Source of the DNA: a virus
Virus record (IMG/VR): IMGVR_UViG_3300046791_000187
Coordinates: 1 to 40,802 of that record
Length of the DNA: 40,802 nt
Direction: 5' to 3' (one strand)
The translations under genes and the position numbers were made by a program. Under the pieces are notes generated by a model. That model was not told where the DNA came from. It worked only from the letters and a program-made list of their open reading frames with translations, and did no database searches. Of the stretch, positions 6,484-14,921 are shown in pieces (within the stretch, counting starts at the first letter, position 1; the number at the start of each line of letters is the position of its first letter).

Positions 6484-8690
6484 GCCGTCGCGCCCCCTGA
6501 AGCCGGTCCTGACGGCGCCTGGCCGTTCGCCCCGTTCACGGGCACGGGTGGCTGCGCCTTACCCGCCAACGCGCCCTCAAGCTCGGCGTGGCTATGAATG
6601 TGCGGCGTGATGTCGGTCTGCTGCATGTTCTCCCAAAGTTGGCGGGCAATCATCTGAACCAACATCGGGTCAACAGATCCCAGAGCCTGGAGGCGTTTTG
6701 TTTCTGAATCATAATTCTTGATCTCGATCTCCGCGCTCTTGTCCTTGGCCTGCTCCTGGGCATGCACGAGTTGGGCTTTGAGGCTGGCGATCTCGGCGTC
6801 GGCCTTACCCAGCATGTCCTGCGCCTGCTGTTGCATCTGCTGGGCTTGCTGCGTGACCGCCATCACCTGCGGATCTGGCCCGGCCTTGTATTGCGGCGGC
6901 AAACCCCGCTTCAGCCGCTCCGCCAGTTCGTCGGCGTTGGGGAAGTCCGAGTTCGCGGCCCAGAAATCCCCGACAATCTGAAACGCCGCCGGGTTTTGTT
7001 GCATTATCTGACTGAACGCGTTGGCCGCCTCCTGCCGTTGCGTCCCGTAAGCCGGCCCAACATCGGCCTCCACGTCATAAGTCCCGACATTTGGGTTGAA
7101 AATGATGGCGGGATCGGGTTGCGCGGGGTCTTCCTGCTGTTTCTGGGCCTCGGCGGGCGAAATCGGCCCCGGCGGCGCGCCGTTCGGCTGTTGCCCGATG
7201 TATTGGTGCGCGACAGGCAGATCAGGAACGACCATCGCCTTATTTTCGGTGCCATCCTCGGCCAGCATCATCGCCACGCGCCGCGTGTCGTATATTTTCG
7301 GTATCAGATCGAGCAAAATACGACCAACCTGACGTATGCCCTTGGCCTGATTGTCCACGTAATGATAAGTCGCGACATCACTTTGTCTTTGCCGCGCATC
7401 AATGGCACGACCGCTACGCTCGTTGCCCGGCATCCCCATCTCAGCCTGATACTGACCGGTGACGGAGCGTAAATCATCCCGCGCGATCGACATGCCCTGG
7501 ATGTAGGCCTGCGCCATGGTCGGCGGCTCGACCCGCGAGGGCGGCGGGATCGGATTCCCCGCCTCATCAATGCCGTTGTAGACCAAAACGGACCAGTTCT
7601 TGACGTTCGCCGTGGCCCACTGCTCCGTCCGCCCCTCGATCGCGTCGGCACGCGCCACGTAAGGCGTCTTGGTTTGTAGCGCGACCTGCTCGACAGCCGC
7701 CGAGGCCCAGTAATTGTAGATGCGTTGGGCATCGATCTGGGCGCGTGTATGCCCTTTCCGGTCCATCTCGCCCTCGATGACCGTCTCCTCGCCAATGAAC
7801 GGCACGATCGGGATGTATCGGCCCAACCATTGCTCACGATCGATGATCCGGTTGCCGGCCAGCTTAAACCACTCGATCTCCGGCTCCGCCACGTCACGCG
7901 ATTGAACGATCAACGCCTTGACCTGATCCCGCAACTCCGCCGGGATCTCGCTGTCGCGCACCACCGTCCCGTCCTGGAGCCGATGCAGCGTCGCGTTGTT
8001 CATGTTCCGCCGCCAATATTCCGCGATCCGCACATGGTCCTTGTCGTTCCACCCGTCGCTGTGCTCCAGCGTAGCCGGTGCGACGTTGTCCTCTTTCCCG
8101 TATTCCTCCTCGTAACGATCGCGCGGGATGTCCTCAAACACGAACGCGAAATTGGCGTTCGACTTGTCGTATTCCTTCGCGTCCGGGTCCATGTAGACCG
8201 AACGCGGATTGGGCACGCGGCGGATGAACAAGTCGAGGTCGAAGCTGTTCTCGTCAACGTAGTCCGTCTCAACCCGCACGTAGCCGATGCCGCTCTCGAC
8301 CTGATGGTATGTCGCGGTGCTGTAGGCGTCGACCGCCTTGCTAACGTATTCGATGCGCCGAATGATGCCGCTGAACACCTGCGCCGCTTCGTAGCTGGCG
8401 TGCCCGCCGACAGGAGTGACCTTGATCTGGGCCTTATTCTGCCGCGCGTCGTTGATCACCTGGAGGTTGTGCTGACGCACCTGGTTGTAGGTCAGCGTCG
8501 GCCGCTCGCCACGATCAGTCATGGTGCCGGCGTTGGAATACCACTGCCAGCCGTTCTGACTGTCACCGTTGGCGAAGCGCGTATCGAACAACGCACGCGT
8601 GCGCCACGCACTTTCCCAACCAACGCAACGCTCGAACCGCGCCTTGGCCTCCTTCAGGATGTCCTCGTCGCTGTCTTTAGCGCGTGGCAT
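6480..8690 (-). CDS. Portal protein, P22 gp1-like
   Basis: The 736-residue protein forms the dodecameric vertex through which DNA enters and leaves the head. It carries the P22 portal-family pattern: an early W..R..FD.RFA.GD...QW block, RPTLTYNQVRQHNLQVIND, IRRIEYVSKAVDAYSTA, the acidic VPNPRSVYMDPDAKEYD stretch, and a late YIGEETVIEGE-like and RSGRAIDARQRQ region. The C-terminal ~130 residues are a Gln-rich coiled coil (MQQQAQDMLGKADAEI), fitting the P22 barrel. ATG 8690 is preferred over the longer frame to 8774 because AAGGCGAG precedes it and the extra N-terminus is non-homologous and Arg-rich. Its length is close to P22 gp1 (725). Confidence 0.9.
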   Translation of the reverse strand: MPRAKDSDEDILKEAKARFERCVGWESAWRTRALFDTRFANGDSQNGWQWYSNAGTMTDRGERPTLTYNQVRQHNLQVINDARQNKAQIKVTPVGGHASYEAAQVFSGIIRRIEYVSKAVDAYSTATYHQVESGIGYVRVETDYVDENSFDLDLFIRRVPNPRSVYMDPDAKEYDKSNANFAFVFEDIPRDRYEEEYGKEDNVAPATLEHSDGWNDKDHVRIAEYWRRNMNNATLHRLQDGTVVRDSEIPAELRDQVKALIVQSRDVAEPEIEWFKLAGNRIIDREQWLGRYIPIVPFIGEETVIEGEMDRKGHTRAQIDAQRIYNYWASAAVEQVALQTKTPYVARADAIEGRTEQWATANVKNWSVLVYNGIDEAGNPIPPPSRVEPPTMAQAYIQGMSIARDDLRSVTGQYQAEMGMPGNERSGRAIDARQRQSDVATYHYVDNQAKGIRQVGRILLDLIPKIYDTRRVAMMLAEDGTENKAMVVPDLPVAHQYIGQQPNGAPPGPISPAEAQKQQEDPAQPDPAIIFNPNVGTYDVEADVGPAYGTQRQEAANAFSQIMQQNPAAFQIVGDFWAANSDFPNADELAERLKRGLPPQYKAGPDPQVMAVTQQAQQMQQQAQDMLGKADAEIASLKAQLVHAQEQAKDKSAEIEIKNYDSETKRLQALGSVDPMLVQMIARQLWENMQQTDITPHIHSHAELEGALAGKAQPPVPVNGANGQAPSGPASGGATA

Positions 8691-8922
8691 CTCTCGCCTT
8701 GATCCGCTCTTCCAACCGCGCGATGCCTTCCTTGACCGTCGCGTCCGTCGCCTCCAGGCCGCGTCTGACATCACCGACCAGCACGCGGTTCTGGTCCATC
8801 GTCGCCCGCATCGCGTTCACCTCAGACCGCAGCACGTCAACGCGCCGCTCCAGGTGATGCACCGAGGCAAGCCATGTGCTGGCGGCCGCGACACCACCGA
8901 GGATCGTGCCGGCGAGGGCCAC
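8677..8922 (-). CDS. Membrane-anchored coiled-coil protein (possible holin or spanin-like), start disturbed
   Basis: From GTG 8922 the frame gives 81 residues: a hydrophobic segment (ALAGTILGGVAAASTWLA) and a long coiled coil (residues 22-78). The same frame stays open upstream as far as a TGA at 8982, adding TVEVATSWVRQNLGIAATLV, which would complete the transmembrane helix. A GTG at 8983 overlapping the previous stop (GTGA) would reach this frame if one A of the AA at 8980-8979 were absent. The true protein may thus have 101 residues. A helix plus coiled coil next to another tiny membrane protein suggests a lysis or ejection role, unproven. Confidence 0.6.
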   Translation of the reverse strand: MALAGTILGGVAAASTWLASVHHLERRVDVLRSEVNAMRATMDQNRVLVGDVRRGLEATDATVKEGIARLEERIKARDATR

Positions 8923-8979
8923 GAGCGTTGCCGCGATGCCGAGGTTCTGACGGACCCAACTGGTCGCGACCTCGACCGT

Positions 8980-9138
8980 TCACCGTATCCCCGGCAGGAA
9001 GATGAACAACCCCAGCAGCAGCACCGCGACGAACGCGAAGAACACGTTGCTCGACGCGAACGGCGCCATCGGCGGCAGCGGCAGGATCGTGAGCAGCCAC
9101 AGGAACATGACGACCACGAACAGGATTTCAATGATCAT
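8980..9138 (-). CDS. 52-residue two-span membrane protein (holin candidate)
   Basis: The protein has two hydrophobic helices, residues 3-19 (IEILFVVVMFLWLLTI) and 31-48 (NVFFAFVAVLLLGLFIF), joined by a short Pro-rich turn (PLPPMAPFASS). The size and topology fit class II-type holins. It lies between the tailspike and portal, followed in the same frame by the coiled-coil membrane protein. No endolysin is adjacent, so the lysis role is inferred from topology only. Confidence 0.55.
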   Translation of the reverse strand: MIIEILFVVVMFLWLLTILPLPPMAPFASSNVFFAFVAVLLLGLFIFLPGIR

Positions 9139-9197
9139 GTGTTGCTGTCCATTAATTGACGAACCACGCGGCGGAGAAGCACATCATGCGATCCTCT

Positions 9198-10997
9198 TCA
9201 TGTCGTGCTGTCCGTTACGAACCCATACGCCGCGAGTGCCGTCAGAAGGCTTGCCAGCGCCGCGTTGCCGCCCTTGGCGCCTGTCACGGCGGGTTTGCTA
9301 CCCGGCACCGCGTGCCCCCACGCACCGAGGCCCAACGGTAGCCGCAGACCATCGGCGGCGAACGAACCCACGTCCACATTGCCGCAGTTGAAGTAAGCAC
9401 CGGAGGTGGCCCCGAAGACGACGTTGAGTCGCGCCGGAGAGAGCGACAATCCATAACCGCTCAGAAATTGCAGCCCTTTCGAGAGGTCGGTTGGTCCCGA
9501 TGATAACTGGTCGTTAAACGTGATCCCCCGCGTGAAAATGCTGGTGCCCGTGGTCAACAAATTGACCGGATTTCCATCGGGGCCTGGCCCCGCCACGATC
9601 AGAACCTCGACGAGATCCGCCGCCGCCCCGGTGATCCATGGATTGGTCGGGTTGTAGATCTGCGGCGCCACGATCCGCCACGCTCCGACGCCGGCCTGCA
9701 CCTGAAACGGCAGCAACGCGCCGTTGACGATCTCGGAGCCGATGATTTGCCCCTGAGACGCGGGACCGAGACGGTAATGCGCGACTGACGACGCAACGTT
9801 GGAGCCACTGGCGGAACTACACGCGATCAGATTAGCCGAGCCGGACGTGTGTTGAAAGTCGTATGCGATTGAGCCGCCGCTGGAACAATTTATCAGTCCA
9901 AATTGCGTGCCGATGCTGATCTCGGTGCGGAATCCGCATGATTGCACGCTATCGACCGCCTGGGTTTCCGCCCAGCAGCGATTGAGGGTCACGCCGCCGA
10001 CCGTGGACATCACGAAACCTACCTGCCAGCCCACCGACGAACAACCTTCGAACAGCCAGCCATCGGCTTTGGTCAACAAAAAGTTGGGGCCTTGTCGCGC
10101 GGTGAAGTCGCCACCGTAATAGGGTACGCAGTGCATTTTGCTGACATATCCGGCATCACCCGCGCGCATGACATAAATGCCGGTCGCGCAGTCCGCCTCA
10201 ATGCTGTCGGCGTAAACCCGGCCTGTTTCACAGATGATCCCGGTATTAAATCCAACGATGAGCAGCCGATCCAGGTTCATCCCGCCCATGTTGTTGGTGA
10301 TGATATGCAACGCCACGCTGTTACCGAAGCGAACATAACTATCGGCCGGAATCGGATAGACCCCGGCACCCATGGCACTGAACGTAACCGAGACATTTGG
10401 GACAACCCCGGTAACCGTCGCGTCGTAATACCCGACCGGATAACCACATGCCCGCATGCCGACAGTGATTCCGGTTGTGTCGGCGAATGGCAGCGTGTTG
10501 CCTGACGCCGTGCTGGCGGATGTCTTACGCAGTGGCGCCTCGGCCGCCCAGGCGGCGACAGCGGCATTCGCCTGCGCCGTGGTTGGCGATGCGAGCAGAC
10601 CCTTCCGCAGGATCTTGAAGTTACTCAACCGGTCGCCCGACTGCACCACGATGCGACGCGACGGGTTCAGGATGAACGCGGGACCGGCAAGCAAATTGCC
10701 CGATTCCAGCCCGCCCTGTCCCGCGATCGTGATGCCCATCGGCAGGGTCAGATCCGCGCTGTCGAGGAGGAACTGGTGATCCGCGGGCAGCACGACCTCG
10801 ACCCCGATGGGCAAGGTGTTCAGAAACGCCTGAATGGACGCGGTATCATCCGTCACCCCATCCCCGACCGCGCCGGACAACAGCATGTTGTAGCTGATAC
10901 CCGTCGCGGAGGAAGCGGAATTGGCAATGGCGGCGTTCAACTCGCTCGCGAAGAGCGCGTCACCCTCTTTCCACGGAAAGTGTGGCCGTTCGTTCAT
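9198..10997 (-). CDS. Tailspike, pectate-lyase-type beta-helix
   Basis: The 599-residue protein begins FPWKEGDALFASELNAAI (residues 7-24), a segment shared with the S74 fibre. The beta-helix entry motif follows (GAVGDGVTDDTASIQAFLN, residues 42-60), which marks the pectate-lyase superfamily used by polysaccharide-degrading tailspikes. The rest is a long parallel beta-helix with repeated short strands and Asn/Gly turns. It probably binds or cleaves capsule or O-antigen. ATG 10997 overlaps the stop of the upstream gene (ATGA). The longer frame to 11201 adds a non-homologous leader read from inside that gene. Confidence 0.85.
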   Translation of the reverse strand: MNERPHFPWKEGDALFASELNAAIANSASSATGISYNMLLSGAVGDGVTDDTASIQAFLNTLPIGVEVVLPADHQFLLDSADLTLPMGITIAGQGGLESGNLLAGPAFILNPSRRIVVQSGDRLSNFKILRKGLLASPTTAQANAAVAAWAAEAPLRKTSASTASGNTLPFADTTGITVGMRACGYPVGYYDATVTGVVPNVSVTFSAMGAGVYPIPADSYVRFGNSVALHIITNNMGGMNLDRLLIVGFNTGIICETGRVYADSIEADCATGIYVMRAGDAGYVSKMHCVPYYGGDFTARQGPNFLLTKADGWLFEGCSSVGWQVGFVMSTVGGVTLNRCWAETQAVDSVQSCGFRTEISIGTQFGLINCSSGGSIAYDFQHTSGSANLIACSSASGSNVASSVAHYRLGPASQGQIIGSEIVNGALLPFQVQAGVGAWRIVAPQIYNPTNPWITGAAADLVEVLIVAGPGPDGNPVNLLTTGTSIFTRGITFNDQLSSGPTDLSKGLQFLSGYGLSLSPARLNVVFGATSGAYFNCGNVDVGSFAADGLRLPLGLGAWGHAVPGSKPAVTGAKGGNAALASLLTALAAYGFVTDSTT

Positions 10998-12577
10998 GAC
11001 GTCACCGCCTGCATCTCCGCATCGGACAAAACACGCGGCCAGTACTGAATACGGCGCAAATAGCCGGTGTGTGACTGACTGGGAATCGTCGTCTGAAACA
11101 ACATCATCGGCCCGCTGAGTCCGGGATACCCATTGGTAAGCCCGGTTGATGACGCTATGGCCCCACCGTTCAAGCAGACCTTCGCCATCCCCACGGCCCA
11201 CGTCGATACGCCCCGCGCGACCGTGCCGAGGGGAAACGTGTTGACCGTGGGAAGTAGTCCGGCATTTTCGAACTGGCCAACGACCGGCCCATCGGCGGTG
11301 AATAGTTGTGTCGCGGCGTCACCACTGGAAACCTGAAGGAGTCGCATGTAATTGCCGTTGTTTGGAACGGATCGAATGAACTCCATGAACCACGAACCAC
11401 CCGGAGCGACATACCAGACACCGAGGGGGAGGGTCGCCAGATCCTGCGCCCGCGTGGCCGCCACGCCGGCCGTGCTTATCCACGAAGTGCCAAAGCCGCC
11501 GGCCTCGATCTGGGCGTTGGTCACCGATCCCGTCACCGTGCAAGTCAGCGTTCCGGCGGTCGGCGTGAAGGTCTGGGACACGCGTTGCCCCACGCCCGTC
11601 CCGACCAACGCACCCGTCGCCGCGCCGCTCTTGGTGATCGTCCCGGGGCCGTAGAACGACAGCGTGTAGGCCTGCGCCGTGACGACGACGCCCTGCGTGC
11701 CGAGCGTCACGCTGTTCAACAACAGATTGGTCCGCGCTTCCTCGATCAGCACCCCGCGCAACGCATGCGTCATCGGATCGTAATCCCACCGCGGCGCGTT
11801 GCTCGCCGCCGTCTGGATCGTTCCGGAGGCGTCGGTATATGTCGCGGTCGATGCGCGGGTGAACGTAACACGCGGGTCGAGCGCGCCGGGTGTCATGAAG
11901 TCGAGCGATAACGATGGCGCCCCGACCGCCGCCCAGGCGGTCCCGGTCCAGCTGAACCGGGCCACGCCCTGAAGCACGCCGTAGGGGGTTGGGACGTCGG
12001 GGCCGGCCTGCCCGGCGGGCTGCCACGCGGCCCCGTCCCAGTCGAACGCCGCGACCCCGCGCAAGGCTCCGGCCGGCGTCGACGGGGACGGCGAGCCGCC
12101 CGGCGGGGTCCACTGCGATCCCGACCAGGTATGGACCGCGACCCCATCGAGCACACCGGTCGGTGTCGCCACGCCCGGACCGGCACGACCTGACGGCGCC
12201 CACGACGGGCCTCCGGTGAACGCCGCGACGCCCTGGAGGACACCCGTGGAGGTCGCCACGGAGGGGCCAGCGCGGCCAGCGGGCTGCCAGACGGCGCCAT
12301 CCCAGTTGAACGCGGCCACGCCCTGTAGCGTGCCCGTGGGGGTCGGCACGTCCCACATCGGATCAGATGGACCCGGCACGACGGGACCACCTCCGCCACC
12401 ACCCGTATCCGCCGGGACGGAAACCCATTGCTCCAAGGCGATCTGAGTCACGACGGCCTGCACAGACGTTGTCGGCACCGTCGCCCAGTGCTCGACCGCC
12501 GTTTGCGTGAGCTGTAGTTGCGGATTGGTTGTCAGCCATTGTTCAAGCGCGGCCTGCGTAAGTCTGGCATCGGTCAT
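10994..12577 (-). CDS. Repeat-containing fibre or adhesin with lectin-like C-terminus
   Basis: This 527-residue protein opens with three short LTQ-A-EQW repeats (residues 6-52), a Gly-rich linker (59-64), and five ~29-residue repeats (79-223) of the form T.TG.L.GVAAF.WDG..W.P.G.AGP. A beta-sandwich region follows, starting FMTPGALDPRVTFTRASTATY and continuing RGVLIEEARTNLLLNS. In other phage proteins those two segments mark carbohydrate-binding, concanavalin-like modules. The gene is joined to both neighbours by ATGA overlaps, so it belongs to the adhesin block between terminase and portal. Confidence 0.7.
   Translation of the reverse strand: MTDARLTQAALEQWLTTNPQLQLTQTAVEHWATVPTTSVQAVVTQIALEQWVSVPADTGGGGGGPVVPGPSDPMWDVPTPTGTLQGVAAFNWDGAVWQPAGRAGPSVATSTGVLQGVAAFTGGPSWAPSGRAGPGVATPTGVLDGVAVHTWSGSQWTPPGGSPSPSTPAGALRGVAAFDWDGAAWQPAGQAGPDVPTPYGVLQGVARFSWTGTAWAAVGAPSLSLDFMTPGALDPRVTFTRASTATYTDASGTIQTAASNAPRWDYDPMTHALRGVLIEEARTNLLLNSVTLGTQGVVVTAQAYTLSFYGPGTITKSGAATGALVGTGVGQRVSQTFTPTAGTLTCTVTGSVTNAQIEAGGFGTSWISTAGVAATRAQDLATLPLGVWYVAPGGSWFMEFIRSVPNNGNYMRLLQVSSGDAATQLFTADGPVVGQFENAGLLPTVNTFPLGTVARGVSTWAVGMAKVCLNGGAIASSTGLTNGYPGLSGPMMLFQTTIPSQSHTGYLRRIQYWPRVLSDAEMQAVTS
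11908..12343 (-). repeat. Five tandem ~87-bp coding repeats
   Basis: The five units each encode about 29 residues with conserved G-L-GVA, aromatic-DG--W-P-G and AGP positions. Unit 3 is the most diverged (VHTWSGSQWTPPGG). The copies differ at synonymous and replacement sites, so the array is old but could still vary in number. Confidence 0.8.
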
Positions 12578-14100
12578 GTCACCGTGACAGGCCCGATCTG
12601 AGCATTATTCACCGCCGCCGCCGTCCACTCCGCTCCCGTAGCGGGATCGGTGACATCCGTCCGCCACGCCCACAGCCATCCGCTCGCGGTCAATGTCAGC
12701 GTCGGCGATGCGACCGTTGTCGCGCCTGACTTAAGTTGTACCGCCGCCGTGCGACTGCCCGCGTCGCTCTTCTGCATATACGCGCGCGTCGTTACCGCCA
12801 CGGTGCTGACCGGTGTCGAGGCGATGCTGGCGATGGTGTAGAAATCCTGATCACCGGGCGTGCTGTCGTAGACGTAGCTGGTGGTGGCGTCCTGCTGCGC
12901 CTCACTGACAACCATCCAGTTAGCAGCGGGAGCAAGGCTAATCGTCATGCGATAAGCAGGACTCGCCGGAGCCAGTCCAGTCGGATTATTCACCGGGAAT
13001 GCCGCGTAACTTTGAGTAGCGAAGTTTATCGAACTACCCGCCGAAACTCCTTGTATGTTTCCCACGGAGGCATCGTGAACCACTCCCACCGCGTAGGTCG
13101 TTCCCGCGACCACCGCGACCGGCGGAGAGAATGTAAAGGTAATGGAGCCTCCCGCGCCAATGGTAGAGCAATCAATAGCAGCGGTTGCCGATGCCAGTAG
13201 TGTTGTGGGCGGCGGTGGCGTACCGGGGCTGGTAGCGTAAAGCGCGCACTTCGTATTGGCGGTTGTCGGGACGGTGGCGCTTTGCGTGAACGTAACGCTA
13301 CCAATACCGCCGCTCATGGTTGGCGTGAAAGGCTGATATTTAGGCTGACCCAGGGTAACGGTCTGATTTGCCGCGCCGCTGAAAAACGTCTGAGGCAACG
13401 GTGTCGTCCGCGCGAACTGCGTGCTCGCATCGCTCGCGGGCATTCTGGTATAGCAACGAATGTCGCCCATCCACGCGACGGCGGACGCGTCGCTGCGCCA
13501 GAACAGGTCGTCGAGCGTCCAAACATGACCCGCGTTCGACAAAGACGCGACAGTCAGCTTGTTCGCGTAATTGTTGGCCGAAGCCCGTGTATTGAGCGAT
13601 CCAAGCGTGAAATCGGCGCTGGTGTTGCCGTTCTTGCGCACCGTGATCGACCCGGCGGTATTATGGACAACCAACTCAACCTCAAAAGATGTCCACGTAT
13701 TTATCGATGAAATGGCACCGGTATATAATGCCAACGTAGTCCCCGCGCTCGACGGGACGGTCCCGGCGTATAACGCCATGTCGCCGTTCCCTCTGATCGC
13801 GACACCGCACTGGTTCGTCGCTCCGTCAGCGAGTTGCAACGTGAAGCTGTTGGCGTTGGCGGTTCCGCCAAAAGAACTCACGGTGATCGCGAACACGAAA
13901 TGATGCACGCCATCATTGACGGCGGAGGACTTGATAAGGTGGTTCCCGACACTGGGACCGCTTACGCTTATGGCTCTGGACCCAGCGAAACGTCCCGCGA
14001 CGAGTGTCGCCGTCACGAGGCCGCTATCCCAATAGCCAGCGGTGGTATCGCCTATCGCCGCGTAGCAATCGAACGAGTCCGCGAAGGCCCAGGCGCACAT
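12574..14100 (-). CDS. Fibre or adhesin with concanavalin-like domain and a gp10-shared module
   Basis: The 508-residue protein has an N-terminal lectin/glucanase-like beta-sandwich (residues 1-215; FADSFDCYAAIGD, then TWTSFEVELVVHN and VWTLDDLFW). The middle module (about 255-370; IGSVTFTQSA, KCALYATSPG, TTYAVGVVHD, SYAAFPVNNPTG) resembles the segment inserted in the gp10-like protein at the window ends. The C-terminus is another beta-rich module. ATG 14100 is chosen because GGGAGG sits seven bases upstream; the frame also opens at 14130 but with a basic, non-homologous leader. The role is presumably receptor or polysaccharide binding. Confidence 0.65.
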   Translation of the reverse strand: MCAWAFADSFDCYAAIGDTTAGYWDSGLVTATLVAGRFAGSRAISVSGPSVGNHLIKSSAVNDGVHHFVFAITVSSFGGTANANSFTLQLADGATNQCGVAIRGNGDMALYAGTVPSSAGTTLALYTGAISSINTWTSFEVELVVHNTAGSITVRKNGNTSADFTLGSLNTRASANNYANKLTVASLSNAGHVWTLDDLFWRSDASAVAWMGDIRCYTRMPASDASTQFARTTPLPQTFFSGAANQTVTLGQPKYQPFTPTMSGGIGSVTFTQSATVPTTANTKCALYATSPGTPPPPTTLLASATAAIDCSTIGAGGSITFTFSPPVAVVAGTTYAVGVVHDASVGNIQGVSAGSSINFATQSYAAFPVNNPTGLAPASPAYRMTISLAPAANWMVVSEAQQDATTSYVYDSTPGDQDFYTIASIASTPVSTVAVTTRAYMQKSDAGSRTAAVQLKSGATTVASPTLTLTASGWLWAWRTDVTDPATGAEWTAAAVNNAQIGPVTVT

Positions 14101-14210
14101 TACTTTGCCTCCCTTCGCGCGGCCCACCATTGCGTTATCCGTTCGCTTTGCGCGGCCTTTTGTTCGGCGGTGTGGAAAAGGGTGAACGACACTTGCGGCG
14201 AGAGCACCAT
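14100..14210 (-). CDS. 36-residue protein, unknown
   Basis: The frame starts at ATG 14210 and ends TAATG, overlapping the start of the next gene. It reads MVLSPQVSFTLFHTAEQKA and on to QWWAARREAK, an amphipathic and basic peptide. The tight coupling supports translation, but the length is near the limit of what sequence can show. Confidence 0.4.
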   Translation of the reverse strand: MVLSPQVSFTLFHTAEQKAAQSERITQWWAARREAK

Positions 14211-14214
14211 CGTA

Positions 14215-14283
14215 TCAGGCCACGACCACCGTGTTGCTCATCGGCGCCACGGTCGAGCCGAGGGCGTTGGTGGCCGTCGTCAT
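14215..14283 (-). CDS. 22-residue repeat of the Ig-domain C-terminal strand
   Basis: This mini-frame begins ATGA over the stop of the Ig-domain gene and is in the -1 frame to it. It encodes TATNALGSTVAPMSNTVVV, nearly the same as the end of the gene before (TATNALGSTVAPASNAVV). It is either the stump of a second Ig repeat or a C-terminal extension reached by a -1 frameshift. No classical slippery heptamer is visible. Confidence 0.4.
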   Translation of the reverse strand: MTTATNALGSTVAPMSNTVVVA

Positions 14284-14783
14284 GCGGCGAACACCGCGAC
14301 CACGGCATTCGACGCCGGCGCGACCGTCGATCCCAGCGCGTTCGTCGCGGTGACAACGCACGCGAGACCATGCCCCGCATCATCCGCCGTAACGGTATAG
14401 GTCGCGCTCGTCGCGCCACTGATCGCGACACCATCCTTTTGCCAGGCATAGGCATAAGAAGTCGGCTCACCGCGCCAGTTGCCCATGGTGCAATTGACCA
14501 CGCCATCACTTTGCGAAACGAAGGGGACGTCCACGACAACCGGAGGCCCCGCCATGGCGACCACCTCGGCGAGAAGAGCCGCGATTTCCAGGCTGTGCGT
14601 GCGATCGTTGTTGAGCCAGTCCGTCGTCAGCAGCAGCAGCATCCGCGCCTGATCCTTGGTCGCGTCTCTCGGCGTCGCCGTCGCGGCTTTTGGCTCGGCC
14701 GTCGCGGTCGCGGCCGGCTTCCGGTCGTGCTCTCTCTCTTTGGTGTCGGCGTGCGGCGCGGGATGCGAGGGTGCGTTGGCCAT
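14280..14783 (-). CDS. Ig-like domain virion protein
   Basis: The 167-residue protein has a hydrophilic, Ala/Lys/Thr-rich N-terminus (1-45), a helical segment (ARMLLLLTTDWLNND, 46-75), and a C-terminal Ig-like domain (80-165). The domain shows the C...W.....Y.Y.W...G....G.....Y.....D.G....C.V.A.N..G pattern with paired cysteines. Phages display such domains to bind surfaces weakly. It stands first in the adhesin block. Confidence 0.7.
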   Translation of the reverse strand: MANAPSHPAPHADTKEREHDRKPAATATAEPKAATATPRDATKDQARMLLLLTTDWLNNDRTHSLEIAALLAEVVAMAGPPVVVDVPFVSQSDGVVNCTMGNWRGEPTSYAYAWQKDGVAISGATSATYTVTADDAGHGLACVVTATNALGSTVAPASNAVVAVFAA

Positions 14784-14805
14784 GGTGGTTACTCCATGTG
14801 ACTTT

Positions 14806-14834
14806 GTTATACTTGGTTATGCTTCAAGTAGAAA
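14806..14834 (-). promoter_or_regulatory. Possible promoter ahead of the adhesin block
   Basis: A TATAAC at 14811-14806 has TTTCTA 17 bases upstream, in the 138-bp spacer between the capsid-like gene and the Ig-domain gene. This spacer is AT-richer than its surroundings. Support is by pattern only. Confidence 0.25.
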
Positions 14835-14921
14835 GTTGGCCTACTGATCAAACGGAGGTTTGCGGATGACCTGGCGGTTTGTATGAGCGGCTAACGGAGG
14901 CATCGCGGCGCTAACAATCGC

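Noticed and set aside
9139-9197. 11-codon frame starting ATGATG near 9186 with a good ribosome site
   Set aside because: Too short to support from sequence; it may simply be a translational relay between tailspike and the membrane protein.
14004-14801. 265-residue plus-strand frame through the Ig gene, and similar long frames at 11319-12356, 7725-8702 and 2221-2973
   Set aside because: They are antisense or out-of-frame shadows of recognised genes in GC-rich DNA, with Arg-rich, repetitive composition and no coupling to neighbours.
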